A DNA stretch of 64,000 nucleotides from Boswellia sacra (GCA_013180625.2 SNVD02009053.1:124001-188000), one strand, 5' to 3'. Positions 12,609 to 25,595 are shown, numbered from the stretch's first letter. The notes: a model not told the origin generated them from the letters alone. Translations and numbers: made by a program.

Positions 12609-12900
12609 CTACAAGTTTTCCTTCATCAGCACCACCAGATTCGCGCCGCAACACCTCCGTTCAAGGCCACAAAGTTTCGGATTTTTCACTATTCACCGCC
12701 GCCTGCCGCTGTCATCGGCTAGTGGCATCTCACCTCCATCAAATTCTTGTAGATCAAGCGACGTTCTACAAGTTTCCCTTCATTAGCACCACCAGATTCG
12801 CGCCACATTACCTCCGTTCAAGGCCACAAAGTTTTGGATTTACTATTCACTGCCACCTCTCACCGGAAAACGGCGAGTTGCATCTCACATTTGCTACCAT
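12609..12900 (+). repeat. 157-bp tandem duplication in the LINE 5' UTR
   Basis: A block starting CTACAAGTTTTCCTTCATC at 12609 recurs 157 bp later at 12766 and includes shared words such as CACCACCAGATTCGCGCC and TCAAGGCCACAAAG. Two imperfect copies are visible. Tandem 5' UTR units are known in L1 elements, where they can carry promoter activity; no function can be read here. Confidence 0.8.
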
Positions 12901-13128
12901 CTAGTAGATCGGACAACACTGACCAACTTCTCCTTCTTGGTCGTCATCTAATTCCAACCACAAACCCCTCAAATCGCCGTTTCTTCATTCGGATAATATT
13001 GTTCACCGCGGTGGTTACTATTCATCCTACCGGAGACACTGTTCATCAGCGCCGCTCAGATTATTTTTCAGGTTATTCCATGCAACTTTGTCTCTTAGTC
13101 GATTTCCTGATTCCTTGTGGTTTGGTCA

Positions 13129-14284
13129 ATGGATCCGCATAAGACGAATTGGGCCGACAAAGTTAAGATTACTGATTCGAGTAGTCGATGCAAACTACTG
13201 GGGATTACTCCCAAAAAATCGGGTACAGTGCTTGAGATCCTAGATGAGATTGTCGATGAAAATGTGACCGAATGGCGTAGATGTCTTGTTAGTTTCTTTC
13301 CGGGATATGTGATGCCTTTTCATGCTGCTCGCTCGTTGGTCATGCGTGCATGGAAATCCAGCGGCTTGGAGGACGTCCATTCCACAAACAAGGGGTTTCT
13401 CATCTTCCACTTTCAAACGGAGGAAGAGGTTCTAAACATCACTGCTCGCGGTCCTTGGATGTTCGGAGGTAAAACAATTGTCTTACAACCTTGGAGCCCG
13501 CATTTAGATTTTAATTCAAATCAATTGAGGTATACTCCTGTTTTGGATCCGATTATATGGCCTGCCGTTCCCTTTGTGGACAACCAAAGGTCTTAGCATT
13601 ATCTCCAGCATGGTTGGACAACCTATTTCTTGTGACAAGACGACTTCCGATCTTTCCAGATTAGAGTATGCGAGGGTATATGTTCTTCTTGATGCAAAGC
13701 ACCCTCCGATCCAGAACTTTGAGTTCAAGTGCAAACTTTCTCCTGAGCCCATCCAAATTGAAGTCGAATATGAGTGGATTCCAAAACGTTGCTCCAAATA
13801 TTGCAGGTTTGGTCACCGTTGTCCGGAACCGGCAAAGACATCAGTTCAGGATAAGATTGAGGCTAGCACCTCTGATAGCACCCCTTCTGATGGTGCCCCA
13901 TTGAATTCGGGTAAGGTTGCAACTGATGTCGCTGAGAGTTCGAAAGCTGTTGCTATTCCAGCATATTCTTTAGTACAAGTTGTGCCTCCTAAGGCTGCTA
14001 CAGTTTTGAGCGCAGAGTCAGTTTCAGATTCTGACTCTCTATCTCCTTTTACGACCGACCAAGGTAAGCTTTTGGGTACTATCCATTGTTCAACCAATCG
14101 CGAGGCATCTGCTTCGTCAGGGCGGATAAACACAGGACAACCTCTTGAGACTTCTCCCTCCGGTTTTGAGTCTTTAAATAGGCTGAGTGATGAGGATCAA
14201 TCTGATAGGATTGATCATACTCATACGGACACCTCAGCTACCCCGGTAAAGAAGGGTAAGAAGAAGAAAAACAAGAACGGCTGA
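13129..14284 (+). pseudogene. LINE ORF1-like DUF4283 protein with zinc knuckle, one frameshift
   Basis: The chosen start is the ATG at 13129 (MDPHKTNWADKVKI); another in-frame ATG lies at 13117. Residues 20-140 match DUF4283: WRRCLVSFFPGYVMPF, then KGFLIFHFQTEEEVLNI and ARGPWMFGGKTIVLQPW. The frame then shifts by one base in the T run at 13541-13544. Text continues in the next frame with LWTTKGLSIISSMVGQP, LEYARVYVLLDA and a zinc-knuckle-like CSKYCRFGHRC. A Ser/Thr-rich tail ends in a basic KKGKKKKNKNG. The order (RNA-binding-like domain, knuckle, basic tail) fits a plant L1 ORF1 nucleic-acid-binding protein. A single indel is the only visible break. Confidence 0.82.
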
Positions 14285-14539
14285 AGCTCTTGTACTTTTA
14301 TGATTTAGACCGTTTGTGGTCATTTATCATTTATGTTGTTAAGACCGTTTGTCGCCTTTTTACTTTGTTTTAGGCCGCTTGTGGTCTTTATTTTTTGATC
14401 TTTTATTGGATTGTATGTTTGGACTTTACGTCCCTCTTGTAATTTTTGGGGTATGCCCCTCGGATTTTTGTACATTTTAATTTTTTTGGATTTATATTAC
14501 TAAGTAACTTTTCCAAAAAAAAAAAAAAACTACACAAAT

Positions 14540-15487
14540 TGTTCAAATTCAAGTAAATATATATTTTTTAAAATATAATAATTTATAGTAAACAAATATT
14601 GACGGCATATCTTGCGTTAAAATAAGTAAACATAAAAACCGTATATACTCACTGCATCGCCCTGATGCCCCTCGCACATTTCGGTGGCATTTTTGGAACA
14701 AAGAAGTTTTGATAGCTATCGATAAGATATATATAATTTCGCAGTTAACATTTAGTATAAAAAACACTGCAGAAATTATATCAGTGCCTAATTATTAACT
14801 TGTAAAGTCTGATTTGTTAGGATTATCATTTGAGATTTGTTATACACCACATAAACTCATCTATATAATTTGAATTGACAAAATTGAAGTATCGTAATGA
14901 CACCATCAGATCAGATCAGAACCACCAGCTATGAAATTTTGAAGCTTCATTTGGTTTATCTGCCTTGTTGATTGCTGTTACAAAACAACCTTTCATTTAG
15001 AGCTTAGAAATGTAACCAAAAAAAAAAAAAAATAACATGATCTCAACAAAAACTAAGAGACAAACCAAATTTCAAAGTGACTTATAAAATTAATTGGCGC
15101 TGAATACAATAATAGATTCTATTGTAAACCTTTAATCATTTTAAACCAACATTATAGATAAACGAAACATGAAGACAGATAGTTGCGACATAATATTATA
15201 CCAAAAATTATTTGAACTAAAAGGCAAATTCGCAGTAAAGATTCAATATATTAAGTTATCATAAGCCAAAAGCAAAAAGGCAAAAACACATTACTGACCA
15301 AAAGTAGAGAGACAAGCCAATATTCAATTTCAATTAGTTTATTAGCTTCAACACTCCTCTTAGTTTATCTTAGTCACATCCTTCAAGTATAAAATGCATT
15401 GTCCCTTACATACCTTAACACAGGGAAATTGTATAGATTGAAATTTGATAGAGATCAGAGTGCTCCCAGCTAGCAAATTTGAGTAAA
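14540..15487. other. Region upstream of the chitinase pseudogene, no gene
   Basis: A/T-rich sequence with no supported coding region. It would include the former promoter of the chitinase copy. I see no TATA box I would defend. Confidence 0.4.
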
Positions 15488-16380
<893 letters not shown>

Positions 16381-17817
16381 GAATATGCACTAAAAGTTAT
16401 AGAAGTCTCTATATTCCTTATCCGATATTGACGCATGTACTCTTATCATTTATAAATATATAAACTTATTTTTGCATTCTTAAACTCTTTATGTTCCTAC
16501 TGCTGCGCCTGGTTTGTCTTTCTAACCAGAGTTTTAATGAATACCTATATTAAGCACTGAAATCTACAGAAACTAGTAGTCAACTTTTAAGTTATCACGC
16601 ACATTTAAAGGCTTAAACTATCATATAAGGGCCTACAGAATATATTTTAAGTACTCTTAACAACAGTTTACAAAAAGCAATATGTTTTGTCAATATGAAA
16701 ATTGACTAACTCTCAACATGCATAGAAGCATTGTTGAAATTAAGAAAGCAGACTCCAAACATGATCAAAATGTTAGCCAAAGTAGATTACCTGAGAAACT
16801 CAAATGAAGGTTTTCCTGTGTTGTCTTCAGAATTCAAAATGCTGACAAGCTTACAAGAGGTCAAATCCTGGGGGATTGGGCATACTTTCGTTTCAAGCCC
16901 CTGCATCTATTAAACCAACCAATGCATCAGTCAGTTGATAAAAACCTGTGTAGCAGATAGTGATTTCGTGCACATTGACGATATAAATGATAGATATCTT
17001 TGTTCTCTCGTTTGCCTTTGAAGAGTGAAACAGAACTTGTTAAAGCTTGAAAAGGGAGAAAATTTGGAGAACCTATATGATTCCTTCACTTTTGCCTATG
17101 CGTTGGGCAAGAGAGAGATTGATTCAAACAATCACAACTTATGTAGTTACAAGAGATAAATAGCCTAGAAATGCCTGCATATCCCTTTTATTAAAAATCC
17201 CATAAGATCAATTGTACAAGAAACTTCTAGCAACGCTAATAAACTGGGACACATGATTCTTATCAATGCTAGAAACTTGAATCTGGAGTAGTACCAAAGG
17301 AAGCCAATACCTATTTTCCATAACAGGGTCATATAGTTCGTAAGACAAAGAAGAAACACATCACGTATGAGCCTATTAAAAAATTGACCACCACACTTGC
17401 CTATGTCTAGAGAACATTTTTCAGGAATCTGATAACTGGATGCAGTAAATAACTGGGGCATCAATTTTATTCGATCAAGTTGCGAACTCATACTGTCCCC
17501 AAACACTTCACCATATTAAACTTATCATGCGGGTTTACTAAACACATTTATTGCCAAAACAATTGCAAGATCCCTTTGCATTTTGTCTTCATGGAAATTT
17601 CAACTCTTGATAGGGCTCCTATGCTGAAAATACAAATTGCTCACTTATCATTCAACATGGTACCTGGTACGTCCTTATTGGCTATTGGACTGGCAATAAA
17701 GGAAGCAAGTTTTCAAGCATACACTAAAATTTTTCATTCTTCATTCGTAAGTCCATGACTAAGGAAACTGTAATCAGATTAGGCATGACTTTTCCTATTG
17801 GCTATTGGACTGGAAAC
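16381..17817. other. No gene supported
   Basis: Only short chance frames. An 18-base word (TATTGGCTATTGGACTGG) occurs twice, near 17675 and 17797, about 120 bp apart. Confidence 0.4.
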
Positions 17818-18190
17818 CATTGATTTACGTGCTATAAGTATATTTGTCAAGATCAACGCCTTTATGAGTCATCATGTCTAATAACCAGTTAGCTTTCTTA
17901 ATCTTCCCTTTATTACAAAGTTCATCTATGACCACATTAAACGTAAACACATCAGGCCGCACACCTTGATCCACCATCTCAATTAACAAACCTTTGCCTC
18001 TTCTCAGTTACCAAAAAAAAAAAAAAAAAGTTAAGCCATAAGTGATTAAAGTTAAGTTGATTCCCAAAACCTTCATTTCCAAAAACAATTCCTTTGTCTT
18101 GTCTACTAACCCATCCTTACAAAGACCATTCATTAAAGTTGTAGACACCAAAATTTTGCCCACTTGCTGAATACATGTGGCAGATGAATT
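17818..18190 (-). pseudogene. Fragment of a P-class PPR gene
   Basis: The minus strand reads two or more 35-residue pentatricopeptide units: TTLMNGLCKDGLVDKTKELF and EMKVLGINLTLITY, then EEAKGLLIEMVDQGVRPDVF, TFNVVIDELCNKGKIKKANW and LLDMMTHKGVDLDKYTYST. Such proteins bind organellar RNA. A poly(A/T) tract at 18011-18029 and stop codons separate and end the units. Only a small part of a normal gene (10-20 units) remains, so this is a dead fragment. The type resembles mitochondrial P-class or restorer-like PPR proteins, but a fragment this short cannot settle that. Confidence 0.82.
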
Positions 18191-18373
18191 TTTACAGAAT
18201 AGAGAAAAAATGGGTCAGAGGATAGCTGGCAAAGATGCCAGTAAAGAATCTCTGATGGTCAAGTCAATGACAGAAGAAAATGTGTCTAGTTAAATGAGTT
18301 CTAAATGATTTTACCTTAATCTGGCATCATCTTAGAAAGGAGTCTTAGCTATTTTTTAATCCTTGGAGAATTT

Positions 18374-19561
18374 TGATAAGTCTAATTTTCACACGTTATT
18401 TTCTTCTTTTATCTTGAGTTTTATGTTATCCTTTTGTGTTTAATTGATGAATTTTGTCTAAGTTTGTATAAATTGTAGCTAAAGGAATTTCAAGATTGTA
18501 AACCCGATTAAATGAAGATAAAAATTCTACAATCATGTATCTCATGTGAAAGGATAATTTCAAATGGCTTGTGAAGGAAAATGAGCTGGTCAGAAATTTT
18601 AAAACATCCCATTTGCACTTTTGGTGAATCACTTAGGAGAACTTTTGGTGGAGCACTTCTCTCAAGAGAAGACAACCAAGCTAACTGGATTGACTTTTGA
18701 AGGAGACATAATAATAATACTGGTGATATCCCCAGGAGAGACAATGAGCATGTCGCTCTTTTGTCGTCTGAGAAAAGAAGAACAAAAGTTGGAGAGTTCA
18801 TGTAAGCAAGGGGGGATTCGAACTGAGAAAAAAACTTGGGCAGAAGGTAGATTTCTGGTGATTGGGACTGGGAGAGGGACTTCTTGGAGATGAGAGGCAA
18901 AAACTAGATGGCCATCATTTTCATCATCGAAGATTTCATAGCTAGTTTTTCTATCCTTCTCTTTACTTATGTTTAAGAACATGTTAAGTTTTGAACTTCT
19001 TTATAATATGAATTAATTTCCCTTTCTTAGGGTGAAGATGTAGTCGTATTTTGATGTTCAATCTCTCTTGATTTTAGTTGATTGATGCTTATTCCAAAAT
19101 TATTGAGTAATTAATAATACGCTTAGTGCTCATGATCTTCAGGCCAATTATTGCATGAATTGAGATGTGGATTGAGACTAAGAAGTGATGTTCACATTAG
19201 TCCTTAATTATCTTGTTATTATTGCTTGAGAAAGAATAACAGTCAAATTAGTAAAATCGATTGGCAACAATAGGAATAAATATTGGTTAATTAAATTAGA
19301 GAAGTTAAAAAATCGGATCCCTATATTTTTAATCATCAAATTCTTCTATTCAAAATTTTTGTGAGTGTCTGTAGTGTTAACTTTAGTTTAAGCAAGTCTT
19401 CTTAATCTTCCCAAAAACTCAATTTTCTTTTATAAGTAGTTTAATCAAATAGAGGTTAATACAATTTTGGTATTTAATAGCAACAATTCTCGTGGGACGA
19501 TACTTGTACTCTCATTTTATTACTTGTCCACGATATCGTATATTTGCAATTTTATGCAACA
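18374..19561 (+). mobile_element. Solo LTR, Ty3/gypsy-like
   Basis: Starts TGATAAGTCTAATTTTC and ends TTTATGCAACA. It is flanked by the 5-bp direct repeat AATTT at 18369-18373 and 19562-19566. The end region has the CGTGGGACGATACTTGTACTC text common near the 3' end of some plant gypsy LTRs. There is no internal coding region and no second copy in the window. The superfamily is inferred from the terminal text only. Confidence 0.72.
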
Positions 19562-19566
19562 AATTT

Positions 19567-20391
19567 TATTTCAAAATAGATTTAAATCTGTATGAAGATA
19601 ACCTCCTAATTTTGATAACAATAAGCTTCTTTTGAACTTTTCAATTTTGACCAGGAGAAATTTGCTAATTGCTCGGTAATTCAGATTTGTAGTTTATACT
19701 CAACAGCTGACTTATCCAACTTAATTGGAATATTCAAATTTAAAGTTAAGTTTATCTACTCGGTAATTATATGACTCAAAAGCCTTAGCAAACTCAGATG
19801 TTACTCGGTAAAATTGAGTTCCATCAGCCCTGAACTTAACTCCATCAACCTGGTCATGCATTCAATATATTGGAAATGCCTCTTAGTAGCTTTATAGCAT
19901 TTAAAACTTTAGGCCAAGTTTTACAGTCTACATAAGCTCTCCAGCTTTTGAGATTTTAAAGAAATCTGTAAAAGCTTTTAGACTTTTTGTTTTGCAAATA
20001 AATTTGGAACGCAATATTACCGCAACTCATCTTTTAGGAATTTGTCTTCTCAATACATGTTTTCATGCCTCCAACCATTTAGCAATACGATTTACTCCGA
20101 AATTTAAATTTCGAAGATTGTGATCGACATTTTTTGCTCCTCTTGAACATTGACTTGGAACTTTTAACTTAGAATTTTGACTTTCAATTACGAATATTAA
20201 ACTCGATATGTTGAATTTGGTAGAATTAGCTTCTTTCTTCTAATTGTGATTCACCGCCATGTCCGTTCTCACATAGCTGCACATGCGATCTCATGGTCTT
20301 GGCCACCAATTTGGCATGTTGCAGTAACTCGATCAGAAGTTTTTAACTTAGTAAAACTTGTACTCGGTGTACTAAATTTTGGCTTTCATAT
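19567..20391. other. Non-coding sequence with repeated CTCGGTA words, left half
   Basis: The word CTCGGTA or close variants occurs near 19672, 19757, 19802 and 20362. The same words continue at 25683-26110 beyond the inserted copia element, so this was one sequence before the insertion. No gene or known repeat was recognised. Confidence 0.45.
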
Positions 20392-20845
20392 TGTTAGGAG
20401 ATCGAACACTCCCACCGCAGCTCAAATAAAAGACAAGAAACAAATTGTTATATTAGAAATAAAAATTTGGGTGGCACTGCCTTCCACAATAAATAAAATA
20501 GACAACTTGGGCAGCTCAGCCTTACCACAGTAAATAAATTAAAGGCAATAAAGAAAATAAAGACACAAATATTTAACATGGTAAAACCCTCAATTTGAGG
20601 GAAACCTCCACGAGACAAGACCGAAAATATTTTACTATGAAGAAAAATATTACAATCTCTCTCACAATTAGAATGGAGGAGATTACAAGGGAGGAAGAAG
20701 AGAAAAGCTTAATACATAAGCTTGGTACACTTGTAAGAGGGGGAGGAGGCTTTATTATATAGCCTAGCCTCCCCACCTCTATTTTATTTCCTACCAATGT
20801 GGGATTGTGTGAAAGGCAAAATGCCTTCACACCTTACACTTCACA
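20392..20845 (-). repeat. 3' LTR of the copia element
   Basis: 454 bp, plus strand TGTTAGGAG ... CACTTCACA. It pairs with 25141-25595. The purine tract on the minus strand (AAGTGGGAGAA, 20846-20856) abuts it, as expected for the plus-strand primer. Confidence 0.95.
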
Positions 20846-20897
20846 TTCTCCCACTTGAAGGCATTTTTCCTTTCAGTCTTGTCTCTATACATGCTGC

Positions 20898-22416
20898 TCA
20901 CGTCTCTAACAGGTCACAAGACGTTCTACACCAGATGAACTTGTCAGCATTGATTGGTTTGGTTAATGCATCTGCTATGTTGTCCTTCGTGTGAATTTCT
21001 TGCATATCCACTATTCCATCTTCCACTACTTCTTGTACATAATGATATTGAACTCCTATGTGCTTCGTTCTTGAATGAAAGGCTGGATTTCTTGTAATAT
21101 GCAAGACACTCTGACTGTCACAAAACAAAGAAATCTTCTCTTGTTTGTGCCCAAGTTCCTCCAATAACCTTTTGATCCAAACAGCTTCTTTGCAAGCTTG
21201 TGTAGCTGCCATATACTCTGCTTCTATTGTAGATAGAGCCACAACAGTTTAAAGTTTGGATACCCAGCTCACAGCACCTCCTGCAAGTGTAAACACATAG
21301 CCTGTAGTGGACTTCCTTTTGTCAATATCTCTTGTAAAATCTGAATCAACATAGCCCTTGACAATGAACTCTGATCCTCCATAGCATAGTACAACATCAG
21401 AGGTTCCTTTGATGTATCTAAGGATCCTCTTAACATAATTCCAATGCTCTCTCCCCGGATTAGCCATGAATCTACTGATCGCTCCCATTGCTTGTGCAAT
21501 GTCTGATCTTGTACAAATCATAGCATACATTAGGCTCCCTACTGCTGATGCATACGGTACTCGAGACATTTCCATCCTCTCCGCTTCATTGCTATGACTC
21601 ATACTTGAGGATAATTTATGATTAACAGGAAATGGGGTAGAAATTGGCTTACAATCTTGCATGTTGAAGCGACGCAAGATTTTCTTCAAGTAGTTCTTTT
21701 GAGATAGCCAAATCTTCCTGTTTTTTCTGTCTCGATGAATTTGTATCCCTAGAATCTTGTTTGCCGGTCCTAAATCCTTCATTTCAAATCCCCTAGCCAA
21801 TTGTGTCTTTAATTCTTGGACCTGACCTTTGTTAGTGCCTGCTACCAACATATCGTCCACGTACAACAGCAAAATGATAAAGTCTTCCTCAAACCTCTTG
21901 TAATAAGTACAATGATCTGAACTGAGTCTGTTGTACCCAAGGCTGATGATGAATGAATCAAATCTCTTGTACCAACACCTTGGCGCCTGTTTTAAGCCGT
22001 ACAGAGATTTGGTCAACCTGCAAACCAAGTTCTCTTTTCCTTCTTTAACAAAACCTTCCGGTTGGAGCATATAAATTTCTTCTTCAAGTTCTCCATGAAG
22101 AAACGCAGTTTTTACATCTAACTGCTCTAAGTGTAAGTCAAAAGTAGCACACATAGCCAAGACTGCTCAAATTGTTGTAAGTCTTACCACAGGAGAGAAT
22201 ATCTCATTGAAATCAACTCCTTCTTTCTAAGCATATCCTTTGACCACCAGTCTAGCACGATACCGCTCCACTTGATCATTCCCATTACGTTTGATCTTGT
22301 AGACCCATTTGTTCCTGATGGCTTTTCTTCCATGTGGTAGTGGCACAAGATCCCATGTCTTGTTTTTGTCTAAAGCTTCCATCTCTTCATGCATTGCTGT
22401 CATCCATAAAGATGCA
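20898..22416 (-). pseudogene. Copia reverse transcriptase and RNase H region
   Basis: Copies element RNA into DNA and degrades the RNA strand in autonomous relatives. The reverse transcriptase begins near 22400 in the frame after the shift. It shows LDVKTAFLHGELEEEIYM, SLYGLKQAPRCWY and the catalytic YVDDMLVAG. The tether carries YRLMYA-type text (GSLMYAMICTRSDIA). RNase H follows with ALSTIEAEYMAATQACKEAVW and HSRTKHIGVQYHYVQE, ending DNIADALTKPI. In-frame stops are seen near 22230 and 22170, and at 21249-21251 where a TAA splits the two domains. The frame is shifted by one relative to integrase. Confidence 0.93.
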
Positions 22417-23352
22417 TCAGAACTTTTTTATAGCCTCCTGAAAGGTTGAAGGCTCCCCATCTTCTGTTAGGAGACAGTATGCAACATTGCTCGCCATCAC
22501 ATATTCTGAGTGCCAAGAAGGTTCCCTTCTTTCTCGAGTTGATCGACCGACTTCAGGTGCTTCAGACTCAACTGGTTCTAGATCATCATGTTCTAGTATT
22601 ACTTCAGAAGAAACTGTTTCTTCTTGTACTGATATAGTCTCAACATTTTTCTTTGTGCTATCACTTTCTTCACATTTAAACATGTCTTCTACAAAGACAA
22701 CATCCCTGCTAATGATAATCTTATGGGCAGTAGGATCCCATAAGCGATACCCCTTTACTCCATCAGCATATCCCAAAAAGATATATTTCTTGGATTTTGG
22801 ATCCAGCTTCGTTCTTTCTTGGTCATGATACATCACATAAGCAGGACATCTGAAAATATGAAAGGAGGAATAATCAGTTGGCTTACCGGTCCACATCTCC
22901 ATAGGTGTCTTCATCTCAATTGCTGTTGATGGAGACCTATTTATCAAGTAACAGGCTGCAGTGGCTGCTTCTGCCCAAAATATCTTGGGTAGACCCGCAG
23001 TCTTTAGTAATGCTCTCATTCTTTCTGCGAGAGTTCTATTCGTCCGCTCTGCCACTCCATTTTGTTGTGGTGTGTAAGCAACTGTCTTCTGCCGTTTCAC
23101 ACCTTCTTTATTGCAAAAAGCATCAAATTCCTTGTTGCAGAATTCTCTCCCATTATCTGTCCTCAAACACTTGATCCTTTTTTCGGATTCAAGTTCTACC
23201 TGTGCTTTGAAGGCTTTAAATACAGGAAATACATCTGACTTTTTCTTGATGACGTATACCCAAAATCTCCTAGAATAATCATCCACAAACAATACAAAGT
23301 AGTTTGCTCCTCCTAGGGATGTAACCGGTGATTCCCAAACATCAGAATGAAT
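22417..23352 (-). pseudogene. Copia integrase region
   Basis: Joins element DNA to the host chromosome in working relatives. It shows FVDDYSRRFWVYVIKKKSDV, CLRTDNGREF with the second catalytic Asp, and TPQQNGVAERTNRTLAERMR with the catalytic Glu (D-D-E type), then the copia GKKPDYS-like and FLGYADGVKGYRLWDP segments. A TAG at 23353-23355 separates it from the upstream gag-protease frame (same frame). A frameshift near the A run at about 22420 ends it. Confidence 0.93.
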
Positions 23353-24819
23353 CTAGTCTAGAATGTTTTTACTCCTAGCAATAGATCTGCTAAAACTCAG
23401 TCTACTCTGCTTGCTAGTAACACAATGCTCACAGAATGGTAAACTTACAGTTTTGATTCCAGGAAACAGTTTTCGATCAGAGAGAATCTTCAAACCCTTT
23501 TCGGACATATGGCCAAGTTTTCGATGCCATATCATAGACAATTCTTCTCCAGAACTAGCAACCGCTGTTTCTGCCTCCTGAACAGTTTCTCCATGGAGCA
23601 TGTATAGGTTAGCAGCAATCTTTTCTGCCTTCATCATCACAAGTGCGCCTCTGACAACCTTCATAGTCCCATTTTTCGTATGGAATTCACACTCGAGGTC
23701 ATCCAACTGTCCCATCGATAGCAAATTTTTCTTCAAGCCAGTCACATGTCGTACATCTTGGATAGTGCGAATCGTACCATCAAACATTTTTACTTTGATG
23801 GTTCCAATACCAACGATTTTTAAGGCATGATCATCACCCATGTACACAGACCCTTCTGAGATAGGCTTATATTGATAGAACCAATCTCTTCTAGAAGTCA
23901 TATGCCATGTTGCTACTGAATCAATTAACCATATATCAGCAAACCTTTTTCTGCCTTTCACAATTGTTGTTGCCTCGCTGGACAAGATTTCGCCATTCCC
24001 TAAAGTACTTGCTACACAACCCTGAGATCCTGACGACTCAAATTCTTTTCCTTTGCTATTTCCCTCTCCATTCTTCTTAAGATGCCAACACTCGTTTTTC
24101 ACGTGCCCTTGCTTTCCATAATGGTGGCATTTAATAAACTTCCTTCCTTTAGACTTTCCCCTGTTTTGATTGTGACTCCCACTGGAACCACGTTCCCTTG
24201 ATCTCCCTCTGTTGGCGGATAAAGCCTCTGCATGTTGAGAAGTCATTATTCTGTCTTCCTTGTTTTTACGTCTGCTTTCTTCTTCTAAGACAGCAGTCGC
24301 AACATCATTAAAGACTAGAGATAACTTCATTGAACCATTTGCCAAGTTGAGGATGAGATTGTTATATGAATCAGGTAAACTCTGAAGTAGAAGCTCAGCA
24401 CGTTCCTTCTCTTCTATGTTATGCTCCATGGTTGAGAGCTGAGAGAATAACGTCTTCAAAGTGTTGATATGTTCAGTCACCGGAGTGGTTTCTGATATAC
24501 GAAGAGTGTACAGCTTCCTTTTCAAGAAAATTTTGTTATGTAGAGATTTGGCTTCATACAAGCTTGTCAAAGTATCCCAAATCTCCTTTGCAGAGTTTAA
24601 TTCTTAAATACTTGACAGCACTTCATCTGCAACTGCTAGATGTAGACTTGCCATCGCATCACCATCTATCTTCTCCCATTTCTTTTCATCTTGCATATTT
24701 TCCGGTTTTCCATCAATTGCTTCAAGGCAATTTTCTTTTCTCAAGATAGCCTTTATTTTAATTTTTCATAGCCCAAAGTTGTTTCCATCGAACTTCTCTA
24801 TCTTGAATTTGGCTGCCAT
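23353..24819 (-). pseudogene. Copia gag and protease region
   Basis: The likely start is the ATG at 24819 (MAAKFKIEKFDGNNFGL). Stops at about 24767 (TGA) and 24606 (TAA) interrupt the gag N-terminus, after which an uninterrupted frame runs to 23353. Gag shows LTSLYEAKSLHNKIFLKRKL, TLFSQLSTMEHNIEEKERAE and the zinc knuckle CHHYGKQGHVKNEC. The protease active site is changed: the region reads DIWLIDSVATWHMTSRRDWF, where relatives have D-S-G or D-T-G, so the catalytic Gly is lost. A pre-integrase zinc-binding segment (HRKLGHMSEKG, CEHC) ends it. Confidence 0.93.
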
Positions 24820-25128
24820 TTGTCTTGTAGTAAACAGTACCATATATGTACAGTACTCTTGAATAGTATCGTATACGTAAACAGTAACAGTATCCGTATA
24901 CGTACACCACTGCTAAACAGTAACCAAGAATAGTAGTAAGTGCCGGTACGATTTAATATACACCAGGAAAGCTTCCAGGAAACACTGGAGGGGTCACAAG
25001 CGGTCCCACTTAAAACCCAGTCTCCTTAGACTCTTATCGTCTTTTTGACAAAGCTTTCCTAGACATGTATATAACCATACAAGTAACCACTCACTGTCCT
25101 AACCCTTGGCTCTGCTTTCGCAACCTTG

Positions 25129-25140
25129 CTCTGATACCAC
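25129..25140 (-). promoter_or_regulatory. Primer binding site, tRNA-Met type
   Basis: The minus strand reads GTGGTATCAGAGC directly next to the right LTR, which is the standard initiator-Met primer site of plant retrotransposons. This fixes the right LTR as the 5' LTR. Confidence 0.95.
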
Positions 25141-25595
25141 TGTTAGGAGATCGAACACTCCCACCGCAGCTCAAATAAAAGACAAGAAATAAATTGTTAT
25201 ATTAGAAATAACAATTTAGGTGGCACTGCCTTCCACAATAAATAAAATAGACAACTTGGGCGGCTCAGCCTTACCACAGTAAATAAATTAAAGGCAATAA
25301 AGAAAATAAAGGCACAAATATTTAACATGGTAAAACTCTCAATTTGAGGGAAACCTCCACGGGATAAGACCGAAAATTTTTCACTATGAAGAAAAAATAT
25401 TACAATCTCTCTCATAATTAGAATGGAGGAGATTACAAGGGAGGAAGAAGAGAAAAGCTTAATATATAAGCTTGGTACACTTGTAAGAGGGGGAGGAGGC
25501 TTTATTATATAGCCAAGCCTCCCCACCTCTATTTTATTTCCCACCAATGTGGGATTGTGTGAAAGGAAAAATGCCTTCACACCTTACACTTCACA
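25141..25595 (-). repeat. 5' LTR of the copia element
   Basis: 455 bp, TGTTAGGAG ... CACTTCACA on the plus strand, colinear with 20392-20845. It would contain the promoter of the element; I cannot place a start site with confidence. Confidence 0.95.

Larger units (their letters stand above)
12286..14528 (+). mobile_element. Non-autonomous L1-type LINE carrying only ORF1
   Basis: The insertion is bounded by the 11-bp direct repeat ACTACACAAAT at 12275-12285 and 14529-14539 and ends in a poly(A) run (about 14515-14528), the two marks of target-primed reverse transcription. The 5' part (GGACACGTAACAAGTGG, CACTCCGGTCG) resembles plant L1 5' UTRs. ORF1 follows at 13129-14284, then a 3' UTR with repeated CCGTTTGTGGTC-type words. 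No endonuclease or reverse transcriptase ORF is present between ORF1 and the tail. Because both ends are intact, the lack of ORF2 is not a 5' truncation. It may have moved using another LINE's enzyme, like mammalian HAL1 elements; that is inference. Confidence 0.88.
20392..25595 (-). mobile_element. Complete Ty1/copia retrotransposon (Tnt1/Tork-like), coding broken
   Basis: Two LTRs (20392-20845 and 25141-25595) frame a 4.3-kb internal region with gag, protease, integrase, reverse transcriptase and RNase H in copia order on the minus strand. The 5-bp repeat CATAT at 20387-20391 and 25596-25600 is the target-site duplication. The primer site lies directly inside the right LTR, and a purine tract lies directly inside the left LTR. 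The LTRs differ at about 16-18 positions by eye (roughly 96% identity). Stops and one frameshift break the polyprotein, so it can no longer move on its own. Confidence 0.96.

Noticed and set aside
18011..18029. Poly(A) tract next to PPR units as a sign of a processed retrocopy
   Set aside because: The A run is on the plus strand inside the fragment, not at the 3' end of the minus-strand gene. No target duplication was seen.
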